Source: Oceaniferula marina
Lineage (GTDB): Bacteria; Verrucomicrobiota; Verrucomicrobiia; Verrucomicrobiales; Akkermansiaceae
Assembly (NCBI RefSeq): GCF_013391475.1
Contig: NZ_JACBAZ010000003.1
Span: 1-64,000, forward strand
Direction of reading: 5' to 3'
DNA length: 64,000 bases
A model generated the notes under the pieces. It did no database searches and was not told the DNA's origin. It saw nothing but the letters and a program-made list of their open reading frames with translations. The stretch's first letter is position 1. Each line of letters starts with the position of its first letter. The translations under genes were made by a program, and so were the position numbers. Positions 36,260 to 44,176 of the stretch are shown in pieces.

Positions 36260-36967
36260 TTATTTCCTGCGGCGAAGAATCAGAGCGAGTCCAGCCAATC
36301 CAAGCAGAGCGGCACTGCTTGGCTCAGGAACAGACTGGACAATCTGAATGCCCGAGATGCCACCCCAACTATTAATGTCAACCGTGGCGGTCTGCGTAGC
36401 TCCACTGAGTCCGGAAAAGACAGCATAGTTGGCGGCATCTGCCGTAGTGGTGCCTGAGTCCGCAGCAGCAAAGACGGCATTCGAACCACTGACTGAACTC
36501 GGGCCGATGGTATTGAAGGAATAGGTCGTGCCTCCTACAGTGATGGTGCCGACCCGCCCCGCTACGTCAGAACCGAAGTAAACGTAGATGTCGTAGGAGC
36601 CGTATGCAATATCGGAAAGAGTTACCGTAGAGGTGTTGCCTGATCCAACATTGAGATAACTGTTGAGCATGTTCCGATTCCAAGAACCGTCGGTATCCAC
36701 TCCTGGCTCGGCGCCAATATCCCAGATGTTGCCGGCAGTATAGGTAAAGGCGACGTCGATGGTTGTGGCAATACCCGAATCGTCTTGTAGGTTTTCGAGT
36801 GACTCGACGTTGGAGTTAGACCAATTATCAGCTAAATGGACTCCCGCAAGGCCTTGCACGGTCGTAGTGTCGACCACATTCCAGCTGACTGTAGCAGCCT
36901 GCACGGAGACCGCCATCGCGGCAAGCCCAAGGCTTACTGTCATTGTTGATAATATTATATTTTTCAT
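36260..36967 (-). CDS. PEP-CTERM surface protein (cassette 4, type B)
   Basis: 235 residues: signal peptide (about 1-24, VQAAT), a beta-rich domain with Ser/Thr/Gly strands (TLSDIAYGSYDIYVYFGSD, NYAVFSGLSG, GGISGIQIVQ) and an intact PEP-CTERM tail (VPEPSSA, then LILRRRK). The domain is unnamed but resembles cassette 2, most clearly in the YDIYVYF and final strand positions. Operator 141 bp upstream, terminator about 40 bp downstream. Probably an anchored surface protein expressed with the catabolic genes. Confidence 0.8.
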   Translation of the reverse strand: MKNIILSTMTVSLGLAAMAVSVQAATVSWNVVDTTTVQGLAGVHLADNWSNSNVESLENLQDDSGIATTIDVAFTYTAGNIWDIGAEPGVDTDGSWNRNMLNSYLNVGSGNTSTVTLSDIAYGSYDIYVYFGSDVAGRVGTITVGGTTYSFNTIGPSSVSGSNAVFAAADSGTTTADAANYAVFSGLSGATQTATVDINSWGGISGIQIVQSVPEPSSAALLGLAGLALILRRRK

Positions 36968-37107
36968 GGTATTTTTTTAATTTAGGTTATGACTGTTCCA
37001 GACGCCATTTTTGTTAGGTTGAGAATATCTCACAAGTCTTCTAGAAACTAGATATAGTTTTCAACATCCACCCCACCCCTTTCAATAAAATCATACCGGC
37101 TATTAAG

Positions 37108-37118
37108 TTTACAATAAA
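37108..37118 (-). promoter_or_regulatory. Operator/promoter of PEP-CTERM cassette 4
   Basis: Sense TTTATTGTAAAC, with TATGAT exactly 17 bp after TTTATT, the best -10 in the set. 141 bp upstream of the ATG. Confidence 0.78.
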
Positions 37119-37320
37119 GTTCACGAGACAACTCGGATCAGACTGTTGAAATCGAGGTCTTTCTTCTTAAAAACCAAATTCATGTGCTGGCTCCGCTTTT
37201 CCATGTTGATGCCAGAATCAGAATAATAGGGGAAATCACACCAAATCGCGAAAGGAAGAGCATTTTCATCACCTGACGGCTTAATGACTTAGCGTGAAAC
37301 ACGCTACAGTATCACCCCAG

Positions 37321-37365
37321 AGGCTATGATGCGAATCGTCGTTTACCCCCAAGTCAGTGCACCCT
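37321..37365. repeat. Duplicated spacer, copy 2
   Basis: Counterpart of 36131-36172 in the equivalent place of the next cassette junction. The rest of the 478-bp gap 36968-37445 holds operator 4, this spacer and terminator 5; I see no gene in it. Confidence 0.6.
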
Positions 37366-37378
37366 AGCTCACACAGAC

Positions 37379-37407
37379 AAAAAGAGGCAAACATTTCTGC
37401 CAACCTC
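37379..37407 (-). terminator. Weakened terminator of PEP-CTERM cassette 5
   Basis: Sense: GAGGTTGGCA, loop GAAA, TGTTTGCCTC, then five T. Same AGAAAT core, but the stem has a T-T mismatch and wobbles, and the T run is the shortest of the five. Confidence 0.6.
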
Positions 37408-37445
37408 TTTCTCTTGCTTAAAAAATATACAAAACAAGCAAAAAT

Positions 37446-38210
37446 TTATTTCTTGGGGTGAAGGATCAGCGTTATGCCCCCTAATCCAAGCAAAGTCACA
37501 CTCGTTGGTTTAGGCACAACGTCATGTGCAACGTCAGGCCCTTGAGTAAAACTTAAAGCAACCTCGGCTCCTGAAAGAGCCGTGTCATAAATGCGAAACT
37601 CTTCAATCGAGCCTCCAAGGTAGGGATCTTTTTCCCATTGAGCTTTCCCCAAATAAGCCTTCGTTGCTCCAATGGATGCCAAGGTGTTCGTCACTGAGGT
37701 ATTTTTTGCCACTTCCACTCCGTCCACATACAGCGTGACAGTATCAGTAGCGTCGTCAAAGGTCATCGCCATATGGTACCTTCCTGCGGGCAATTTGCCT
37801 GAATTCGTCGTCAACTGCTCTACAGCACCATTTTTGAGACCTGCGGTTTGATGATGCATATTATCAGGTTCTCCGACCGGTGAGTAAAACAGATAATCTG
37901 ACGTATCGTCACCGAAATCAAAGACCCTCTGCCATTTGGTGAGGTCATTGTGTAACCACCATGCCTCCAACGTCACTGAGGAGAAAGCATTCATGCCTAT
38001 AGATTTAGCATCAAGGCTAACGTAGTCGTCGATTCCGTCCAGCTTTACAGCCCCTCCTGAGATCGATGCTCCATCAACAAGAATGCCATCAGCACCACCT
38101 ATCGAATCACGGGCATCGGTATCGAAACTATACCGGTGCACTAAATCAGCTGTCGACATCGTAGTAAGTCCGATGCTGATTGCCATGGTCGATAGTTCCG
38201 TTTTTTTCAT
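37446..38210 (-). CDS. LamG-domain protein with a degenerate PEP-CTERM tail (cassette 5, type A)
   Basis: 254 residues: signal peptide (about 1-21), LamG-like domain very close to cassette 1 (SIGGADGILVDGASISGG, ASIGATKAYLGKAQWEKDPYL, GSIEEFRIYDTALSGAEV) and a C-terminal segment in the PEP-CTERM position that has drifted: VPKPTS instead of VPEPSS, and LILHPKK instead of LILRRRK. Loss of both the Pro-Glu-Pro core and the Arg cluster should impair exosortase recognition, so the protein may be released or lost from the membrane. Operator 146 bp upstream; the terminator is also the weakest of the array, suggesting decay of this unit. Confidence 0.82.
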   Translation of the reverse strand: MKKTELSTMAISIGLTTMSTADLVHRYSFDTDARDSIGGADGILVDGASISGGAVKLDGIDDYVSLDAKSIGMNAFSSVTLEAWWLHNDLTKWQRVFDFGDDTSDYLFYSPVGEPDNMHHQTAGLKNGAVEQLTTNSGKLPAGRYHMAMTFDDATDTVTLYVDGVEVAKNTSVTNTLASIGATKAYLGKAQWEKDPYLGGSIEEFRIYDTALSGAEVALSFTQGPDVAHDVVPKPTSVTLLGLGGITLILHPKK

Positions 38211-38355
38211 AATTGCGATTGGTTGATATTGGGCGCTGAGCTCTGTATCGCTCCCTCTCGACTCCCTGAATTCAATAAAGAGATTTCTAACGAGCGATAA
38301 ATTGACCCTAATCCTCTATAAATTTTCACTCAATGAGATTGCATACACGATCAAC

Positions 38356-38366
38356 TTTACAGTCAA
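38356..38366 (-). promoter_or_regulatory. Operator/promoter of PEP-CTERM cassette 5
   Basis: Sense TTGACTGTAAAG with TGCAAT 17 bp downstream. The flank AGTTGATCGTG...TGCAATCTCATTGA closely matches cassette 1. Confidence 0.72.
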
Positions 38367-38380
38367 CCTTTGACACCAAT

Positions 38381-41161
38381 TTATGGATGAGTGTTAGCGA
38401 GTAACTTCCACTCCCAAACTCCCTGATGCCCGGCTTGAATAGAAAGCCTCCAGTAACGGGCTCGAACATCAAAATCATCCGTTTGAGGTGATTTTATTTG
38501 ACGTTCTTTTGGTTGAGTAATTGTTTTCCAAGACTTTCCATCCATGGATACCTCCAATCGATAGGCATGCCCTAGCGTTGGCCGATAGAGAGAAAGTTCA
38601 CTTCGTTGAACCGTATAAGGTTTCCCAAGATCCACCATCAGCCATGAGGCTTTGTCTTGTTCTTCTGGCTGCCATCGAGTGAAATTTGATTGGTCAACAG
38701 CACACGTGGGCAGGTGATCTTGTTTGCGTATCAGGCGTTTGCGATCCCTTCGCCCATAAACTGACACAGGAGCGCGAGAGCTCGATGCGGAGACAATCAC
38801 CTCCTTCTTAGTAGCCAAGTTAATGCCTGTAACTGTTTCGTGTTTAGCATTGGCATTGATAAGTGGTTGAATGCCTGTGGTCGTCAACTTGACTGGCTGA
38901 ATGGTGCCATCTTCATTAAATTTAAGTTGGTCAATGGAAATCTGGCGGGTGACCCCACCTCTCCCATACTCCAAATAAACAAAGTAGTAATTTTCACTAT
39001 CAGATGGAGAAAAAACGGTGCCATGTCCAGGGCCATGAATACCGGACACCGCATTGCTTTTAGCAATCACATCGACCACAGGTGTTTCAAACGGTCCCAG
39101 TGGAGATGTTCTACTCATACAGTAAGCGTAGTGATAAGACTCATGGGCACCAAGAGTGTATAAGTAGTAATAAATCCCCTTACGCTTGAACATAATCGGT
39201 CCTTCGCTGTATCCTTTGCGTTGAGTCGGAATCGAAATGGGATCTCCTGATACAGCGGTAAAATCATCATTCATTCGCCATACTTTGCGATGGTTACTAA
39301 AGAGGTAGCCTTTGCCGTCATCGTCCACATACACCTCCGCGTCGATCGTATTCAATAGCGGGGTTTTATCGGTTCCGGCAATCAAACGAAAGGGGCCTTC
39401 GGGAGAACTCGCTGCCGCAACACGAATCTTTTTATCAATTGTCGGGTAGAGCAAATATGTATCATCTCGTTTGATAATTCGGCTTGGAGCCCAATAGAGC
39501 TTGTCGTTTGTTTCCGGCATTGCGTGCCCTTGAAAAGACCAATTCACCAAATCTGTTGATTTCCAAACAACCGCGGGACCGTTTTGCCAATGGCCCAAGC
39601 TTGGGCGTGGGCAGTCGTCCGTGGTCGCGGTCAGATAATATACTCCATCAAACTCCGATATGGAAGGATCTGCGGCACAGTCCGGGATGACGGGGTTCAC
39701 ACTGGGGGTTGGCCAATTAAGGGCTGGTTGTTTTTTCTCGCCGAGGTACTCCACGTGAATGTCATCGTACCAGGCTGTGCCTGTCGAGGTCCCCCATCCA
39801 CCCAATAAGGCATTAATGGTAATTTCACTCTCATCATTTGTCTCAAAATCAACCTGGACTTTTTTCCATTTAGTGGTGGCTGTCACCGCAGTCGTTTTAA
39901 CGTGACTGAGGTTATGAATATTCAACAGTGCACCATGGCCACTTCCAGGAACGACATTTTGTGTCTGAATCCACCCTGATAATCGGTAGCGACTTTGCGG
40001 GCTGACCGCTACTTGTGTTGACCATGCAGCATCAGCACCAGAAGCCGATTTGATAAGAACACAACCTGAGTCACTACGTCCCTGGTTTAAGGCAAATTTT
40101 TGCTCAGATTTTCCACGCCAAGTCACCGGACTCCAGTCTCGAGGATTTCCTTTAGTCGTTATTTCAAACGAGCCGTTTTGCAAAGGCTCCTTAACTGGAG
40201 GGGGCCCTTTATATTCCTGGAGATCATTGAAATGTTTTTCACTGATGGTAAAGATTGTGCCGTGGCGCAGTCCCTTAGGGTATCGAATCTCACTAGATAT
40301 ATCTTCCCAATTTTTAAAGTCTTTTGTTTTTAGCGCTCCGTAACGGTGCTTCCGATAAACATCATAATAAACATACCAGTAATCACCTACTTTGGTACAT
40401 GTTGGCCCCTCCACCCATAGCCCCTTGGGCGAAAACGGCTTTGCCCCTTTACTCCAAGGACCCGTCACTTTGTCACTGACTGCAATCCGGAGGTTTTTCT
40501 CAGCAGGATTTCCAGACTCGTTTTTGAAAATCATCACGTAATGGTCCCCATTATGAATGATCGTTGAATCGATGACACTAAAACCAGGCTCGTAAAACAC
40601 CTGACTTTTTGTGTAGGTCTTAAAGTCTTTGGTCGTGGTGTAATACATGCGGTGATTCCCCCCTCCCGCTCTTTTTAGAGTCTCAGTGAATTTACCGGGG
40701 ATACTTGTCGCCCAATAGATCACGTACTGCTGATCATCGGGATCCCATGTGATCTCCGGAGCCCAGCAATTTTTTGCTTTCGGCTCATGCTCCATCACAC
40801 CGATTACTTTTTGCTCACTCCACGTGATCAGATCTTTAGAATGAGCAATACCAATTGTCTTGTCCCACCATCCGGTAGTCCACACCATATGAAATAGGCC
40901 ATCAGGCCCTTGAATGATACAAGGGTCCCTCATCAATTTTCCACCTACTTGTGGTTTCAGAAACGACCGGTCTCCCATCAACGCTTTCCATTCGAGTCCA
41001 TCGCGACTGTATGCCAAGTGCAGCCCATCTTGGCCATTCCCACGAAATGAAGCAAACACATGGACCCGCTCTTTAGACGCCCCAATAGCTACCATTTGAA
41101 AAACAAGCGTCATCATCACCATCAAACTCAAGATCTCTTTTCTTCTCATGCGGTTTATCAT
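38381..41161 (-). CDS. GH43-like / CBM / GH43 / CBM32 four-module secreted enzyme
   Basis: 926 residues. Signal peptide (about 1-29); GH43-like propeller homologous to 9769-10701 (about 30-330; FRGNGQDGLHLAYSRDG, KLMRDPCI, NCWAPEI); a CBM4/9-like jelly roll (about 335-480; LQNGSFEITTKGNPRDW, WYDDIHVEYLG); a second, different GH43 propeller (about 490-780; CAADPSISEFDGVYYL, LYWAPSRI, DAEVYVDDDGKGYLF, YSEGPIMFKRKG); and a C-terminal F5/8 type C/CBM32 discoidin domain (about 800-926; NFTRWQPEEQDKASWLMVDLGK). Two catalytic domains of different subfamilies suggest attack on two linkages of one arabinose-containing polymer. Monocistronic, with an operator 87 bp upstream. Confidence 0.82.
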   Translation of the reverse strand: MINRMRRKEILSLMVMMTLVFQMVAIGASKERVHVFASFRGNGQDGLHLAYSRDGLEWKALMGDRSFLKPQVGGKLMRDPCIIQGPDGLFHMVWTTGWWDKTIGIAHSKDLITWSEQKVIGVMEHEPKAKNCWAPEITWDPDDQQYVIYWATSIPGKFTETLKRAGGGNHRMYYTTTKDFKTYTKSQVFYEPGFSVIDSTIIHNGDHYVMIFKNESGNPAEKNLRIAVSDKVTGPWSKGAKPFSPKGLWVEGPTCTKVGDYWYVYYDVYRKHRYGALKTKDFKNWEDISSEIRYPKGLRHGTIFTISEKHFNDLQEYKGPPPVKEPLQNGSFEITTKGNPRDWSPVTWRGKSEQKFALNQGRSDSGCVLIKSASGADAAWSTQVAVSPQSRYRLSGWIQTQNVVPGSGHGALLNIHNLSHVKTTAVTATTKWKKVQVDFETNDESEITINALLGGWGTSTGTAWYDDIHVEYLGEKKQPALNWPTPSVNPVIPDCAADPSISEFDGVYYLTATTDDCPRPSLGHWQNGPAVVWKSTDLVNWSFQGHAMPETNDKLYWAPSRIIKRDDTYLLYPTIDKKIRVAAASSPEGPFRLIAGTDKTPLLNTIDAEVYVDDDGKGYLFSNHRKVWRMNDDFTAVSGDPISIPTQRKGYSEGPIMFKRKGIYYYLYTLGAHESYHYAYCMSRTSPLGPFETPVVDVIAKSNAVSGIHGPGHGTVFSPSDSENYYFVYLEYGRGGVTRQISIDQLKFNEDGTIQPVKLTTTGIQPLINANAKHETVTGINLATKKEVIVSASSSRAPVSVYGRRDRKRLIRKQDHLPTCAVDQSNFTRWQPEEQDKASWLMVDLGKPYTVQRSELSLYRPTLGHAYRLEVSMDGKSWKTITQPKERQIKSPQTDDFDVRARYWRLSIQAGHQGVWEWKLLANTHP

Positions 41162-41247
41162 TTTTACTATTTACGAGTCCTCAGCCAAGCTGATTTTTTA
41201 TACCTCTAATCATTGCTGATTAGCACATGTTTTCAGACATTGAAGAC

Positions 41248-41258
41248 TTTACAGTCAA
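41248..41258 (-). promoter_or_regulatory. Operator upstream of the GH43-GH43 gene
   Basis: Sense TTGACTGTAAAG, 87 bp before the ATG. TTGACT is a good -35; the 17-bp position reads TGAAAA. Confidence 0.68.
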
Positions 41259-41720
41259 GTGGCAAGGCGTGATAAGGCGAAGCTCCTTCGCCGTGTTAAA
41301 GAGAGGGATTATTCTGAACTGATGATCAGCCTAGGCGGATTAGCACGGGCTGTTTGGTTACCTGCGAATGTATGCACTAGGCCCTCCACTGTGGTTTCAG
41401 TGAAGGTAGCGGTACCGACGGAGAACTCAATTACGAGCTTGATACGAGGATTCGGGAAAAAGACATCGTTGATCGTATCCTAGTCAAAGTTCGTTGGGCG
41501 AAGTAAATGTACGGGGCTATCAACCTAGTTTGATTATTTTTATCACAGCCCCCCTTTTTTCATCAGACTCGACGATGTAGATGGGGAGCCCTGGTCGATT
41601 CCAGCTGAGTATCAACAGCGTTAAATTTAAGGCCAGACTCGACACTGATGACGGATGGTCATGGCAAAAGTGAGCCGCAGTGGATCTTGCTAAATCACCG
41701 CTGACACGATGTTACTACCT
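41259..41720. other. Gene-free stretch with a decayed plus-strand coding remnant
   Basis: A plus-strand frame beginning MARRDKAKLLRRVKERDYSELM (written here as MARRDKAKLLRR then VKERDYSELM) and a different frame ending REKDIVDRILVKVRWAK at a TAA near 41505 look like two pieces of one frameshifted gene, separated by an in-frame TAG. I cannot name the family. The rest, up to the stop of the TlpA-like gene, shows nothing I can support. Confidence 0.35.
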
Positions 41721-42839
41721 TTACTTGTGTGGCTTTGGTAATTTTTCAATGACAAGGACATCGATCTCTTGCGTTTTTTCGCTGATGTTTAGTTGATCTT
41801 GATCAACGATGAGTTTGCGCAAATTAGTGATGTAGCCTTTTTTAGGTAGGCCGCTCAGGTAAATATCAGTGAGCTTGGATTGATCAATAACTGGGGTGTT
41901 TTCGTAATTTTCTAAGAGAGGAACGATTCGTTTCATCTCCATACGGCGCGCATTTTTGGTGGTATTTTGCCCCCCTTTACCCCCCGCTTTGACAACTAAA
42001 GTTTTCAGTGGTCGTTTTGTAAGCTCGATGCTGAAACCAAGTTGAGTCATCAGGTCATCGGCCAATTGGGGAAGCTCATCCTGTTCTTTAACGTTGATGA
42101 TGAGATCAAATTTGTGTCCTTCGAGGAGTTCTCTACCGATGATACGTGTGCGTTGGATTTGGAGAAGAATTCGGTAAAGCATCTCAGCGTTGATATTAAT
42201 TAGAGTAAGCTGAGTACCATCACGGCTTCTGTTGAATGACATTTTGGCCTGCGGATAGGCTGTCTCGCGTAAAATATTCAGACCTGTTCTTTTTGTAGTT
42301 GGGTCTGTTCCTGGCGTAATTTTGATAGCTTCTGTCAAAACCTCAGGAAGTGCTTTTCCTGCGATGAGAGCATCGATAACCGCTGGAGTCAGCTCACTGG
42401 GACGGGTGATTGCCGCAATCTTCCCCTCGGGACTAATCAGCACGGTTTGAGGTAGGCTTTTAAATCCGAAAGCCTTGCGTAAAGCATCGTCGGTATCAAA
42501 ACCAAGCCAAGTATGGAGTGGCTTTTTTTTAAGCACGTTATGAGCGACTTCAGGTGTTTCGTGGGTGACAGAAATAAATACGACATTTTTATCCTGATAC
42601 TTCTTGTTGAGGTGGTTAAGATGAGGGAAAGAGGCTATACACGGACCGCACCACGTAGCCCAAAACTCGAGTACCACGGCTTTACCTTTAAGTGATGCTA
42701 TCTCTGCTTTTTGTCCATCTGGAATTTGTGCAGTGTGCTCGAAATTGAGAGCCGGAGCATCATCACCAACTTGAAGCTGGGCAAAACATGATGAGATCGT
42801 AGCTAAGCCTATCCATAAACTAAGTAAAAAATATTTCAT
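41721..42839 (-). CDS. TlpA-like thioredoxin with a DUF3738-like C-terminal region
   Basis: 372 residues: signal peptide (1-20), a TlpA/AhpC-type thioredoxin domain (about 22-175) with FWATWCGPC (Cys64, Cys67), a cis-Pro region (FKSLPQTVLIS) and FISVTHE, then about 195 residues resembling the DUF3738/TIGR03435 domain of acidobacterial and verrucomicrobial secreted proteins (LADDLMTQLGFSIELTKRPL; ENYENTPVIDQSKLTDIYLSG). Likely a periplasmic disulfide reductase or redox sensor; the C-terminal role is unknown. Third gene of the unit 45562-41721, 126 bp after the sialidase-like gene, with no operator of its own. Confidence 0.7.
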   Translation of the reverse strand: MKYFLLSLWIGLATISSCFAQLQVGDDAPALNFEHTAQIPDGQKAEIASLKGKAVVLEFWATWCGPCIASFPHLNHLNKKYQDKNVVFISVTHETPEVAHNVLKKKPLHTWLGFDTDDALRKAFGFKSLPQTVLISPEGKIAAITRPSELTPAVIDALIAGKALPEVLTEAIKITPGTDPTTKRTGLNILRETAYPQAKMSFNRSRDGTQLTLININAEMLYRILLQIQRTRIIGRELLEGHKFDLIINVKEQDELPQLADDLMTQLGFSIELTKRPLKTLVVKAGGKGGQNTTKNARRMEMKRIVPLLENYENTPVIDQSKLTDIYLSGLPKKGYITNLRKLIVDQDQLNISEKTQEIDVLVIEKLPKPHK

Positions 42840-42965
42840 ATGTCATTACATTTGGTTAAGCTCTCCAGTAGGGCAAGTTCAAAATAGGTATGGGATCATA
42901 CCCACCCTCGCAAATCTGTCAGAACAACCTCAAGGGCTTGCTCCTAGCGCCTCAGTCCGCGATTA

Positions 42966-44105
42966 TCATTGGTCGATCTTGATTCGCTTAAAAACGATAT
43001 CGGCATTCACCGGTGTGGTTTTAGATTTCAATCTCGCCCGTTCTGCTAGAATGCCTATATCTCCATTTTTTAGCACGACGAGAGAACTATAACCAAAATG
43101 GTCGTCGCCGCTTAGTTTGGCTACTTCCTTCCAGCTTTTCCCTTCATCATGACTGCGGTAAAGACGTCCTTGGGTTCGGCTTCGTGTCAATGGAGTCGCC
43201 ATGTAGAGGAACTTTCCATCATTCACTAAATCAACCTCGCAGCGCCAATGATGTGGCGCGGGGAATGGGAGAGCTTCGCTCCAACGTTGAGATTTGCGCT
43301 CATAGGTCATATTGATGCGTTGAGGTGATATGCGAGTAGAGACAAAATATTTGCCTCCTGAGATGGCAACTACCGCTGTTTCATTGCCCTTCACCGGCAT
43401 TGATGGAGAAACTTCAAAACCTTTAAGATCTTTTGTCCAGATGAGTCGGGCGAAGCTACTACCATCAGATTTTTGGCTACCTGTAATAGCGAACATCAGT
43501 GAACCGTCTTGATCAATTTGTAGTGATGTAGGCGATGGCCAATAGCCTTTCGCATCCGGCACATTAATAGCAGCCTGCACAGGCTTAGACCAGGTTTTGA
43601 GATCGGCAGAGGTCACAAACCAAACTCTGGATTTAGTCAGATAGATCGCCACAAACTTCTTGATCGCTGGATACCAGACAACTTGCGTCTCCTGAGTTCT
43701 TTCGGTCATAGGAAAATCTGTCGCCGGCCTCGCAACCATATTTTCGTAGTCAGTATTGAACGTGATTTTATTCCAAGTTTTCCCCTCATCTTCGGAAACT
43801 GCAAAAAAGCTAGTGCTCTTACTGTGATCACCGCTTCTACTACAACGGCAGACAATCGTAGCCACGAGTCGACCGTCGGGAAGCTTTGTGAGGTCTGGAA
43901 TGCGGTATTGCTTAACACCATACGCGTCCTTTTCCTCGATGAAGAGATCATCGACGTATTTTACGATGCCGCTTCTGAAAACAAGCGTCTCGTCTTCTTG
44001 ATATTGAGGATAGACGGGTTGGTAGTCATCGGCTGCAGAGTGGGTCGTTGTCAATGATACCCCCAGCGCTGTTATGGCAAATAGTCGTTGAATTCGTTTT
44101 TTCAT
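42966..44105 (-). CDS. Secreted sialidase-like (BNR/Asp-box) six-bladed propeller
   Basis: 379 residues with a signal peptide (about 1-25). Sialidase-superfamily features: an FRIP-type motif as YRIPDL with Arg68, and Asp-boxes SEDEGKTW at 104-111 and SHDEGKSW near 320. GH33-type and related exo-glycosidases share this fold; many marine Verrucomicrobiota members act on other acidic or modified sugars, so sialic acid is not assured. It follows the GH27 gene by 71 bp and probably shares its transcript. No operator of its own. Confidence 0.75.
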   Translation of the reverse strand: MKKRIQRLFAITALGVSLTTTHSAADDYQPVYPQYQEDETLVFRSGIVKYVDDLFIEEKDAYGVKQYRIPDLTKLPDGRLVATIVCRCSRSGDHSKSTSFFAVSEDEGKTWNKITFNTDYENMVARPATDFPMTERTQETQVVWYPAIKKFVAIYLTKSRVWFVTSADLKTWSKPVQAAINVPDAKGYWPSPTSLQIDQDGSLMFAITGSQKSDGSSFARLIWTKDLKGFEVSPSMPVKGNETAVVAISGGKYFVSTRISPQRINMTYERKSQRWSEALPFPAPHHWRCEVDLVNDGKFLYMATPLTRSRTQGRLYRSHDEGKSWKEVAKLSGDDHFGYSSLVVLKNGDIGILAERARLKSKTTPVNADIVFKRIKIDQ

Positions 44106-44176
44106 AGAAAAAATGAGATGAATAAGCTCAATGGCTCACAAAGCTTTGCCGAGAAGTCGACCTAAGGACATTAGAA

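Noticed and set aside
41259-41483. Plus-strand open frame of 74 codons as a gene
   Set aside because: No recognised domain, starts inside the operator region and the better C-terminal frame (REKDIVDRIL) is in another phase; treated as a decayed remnant.
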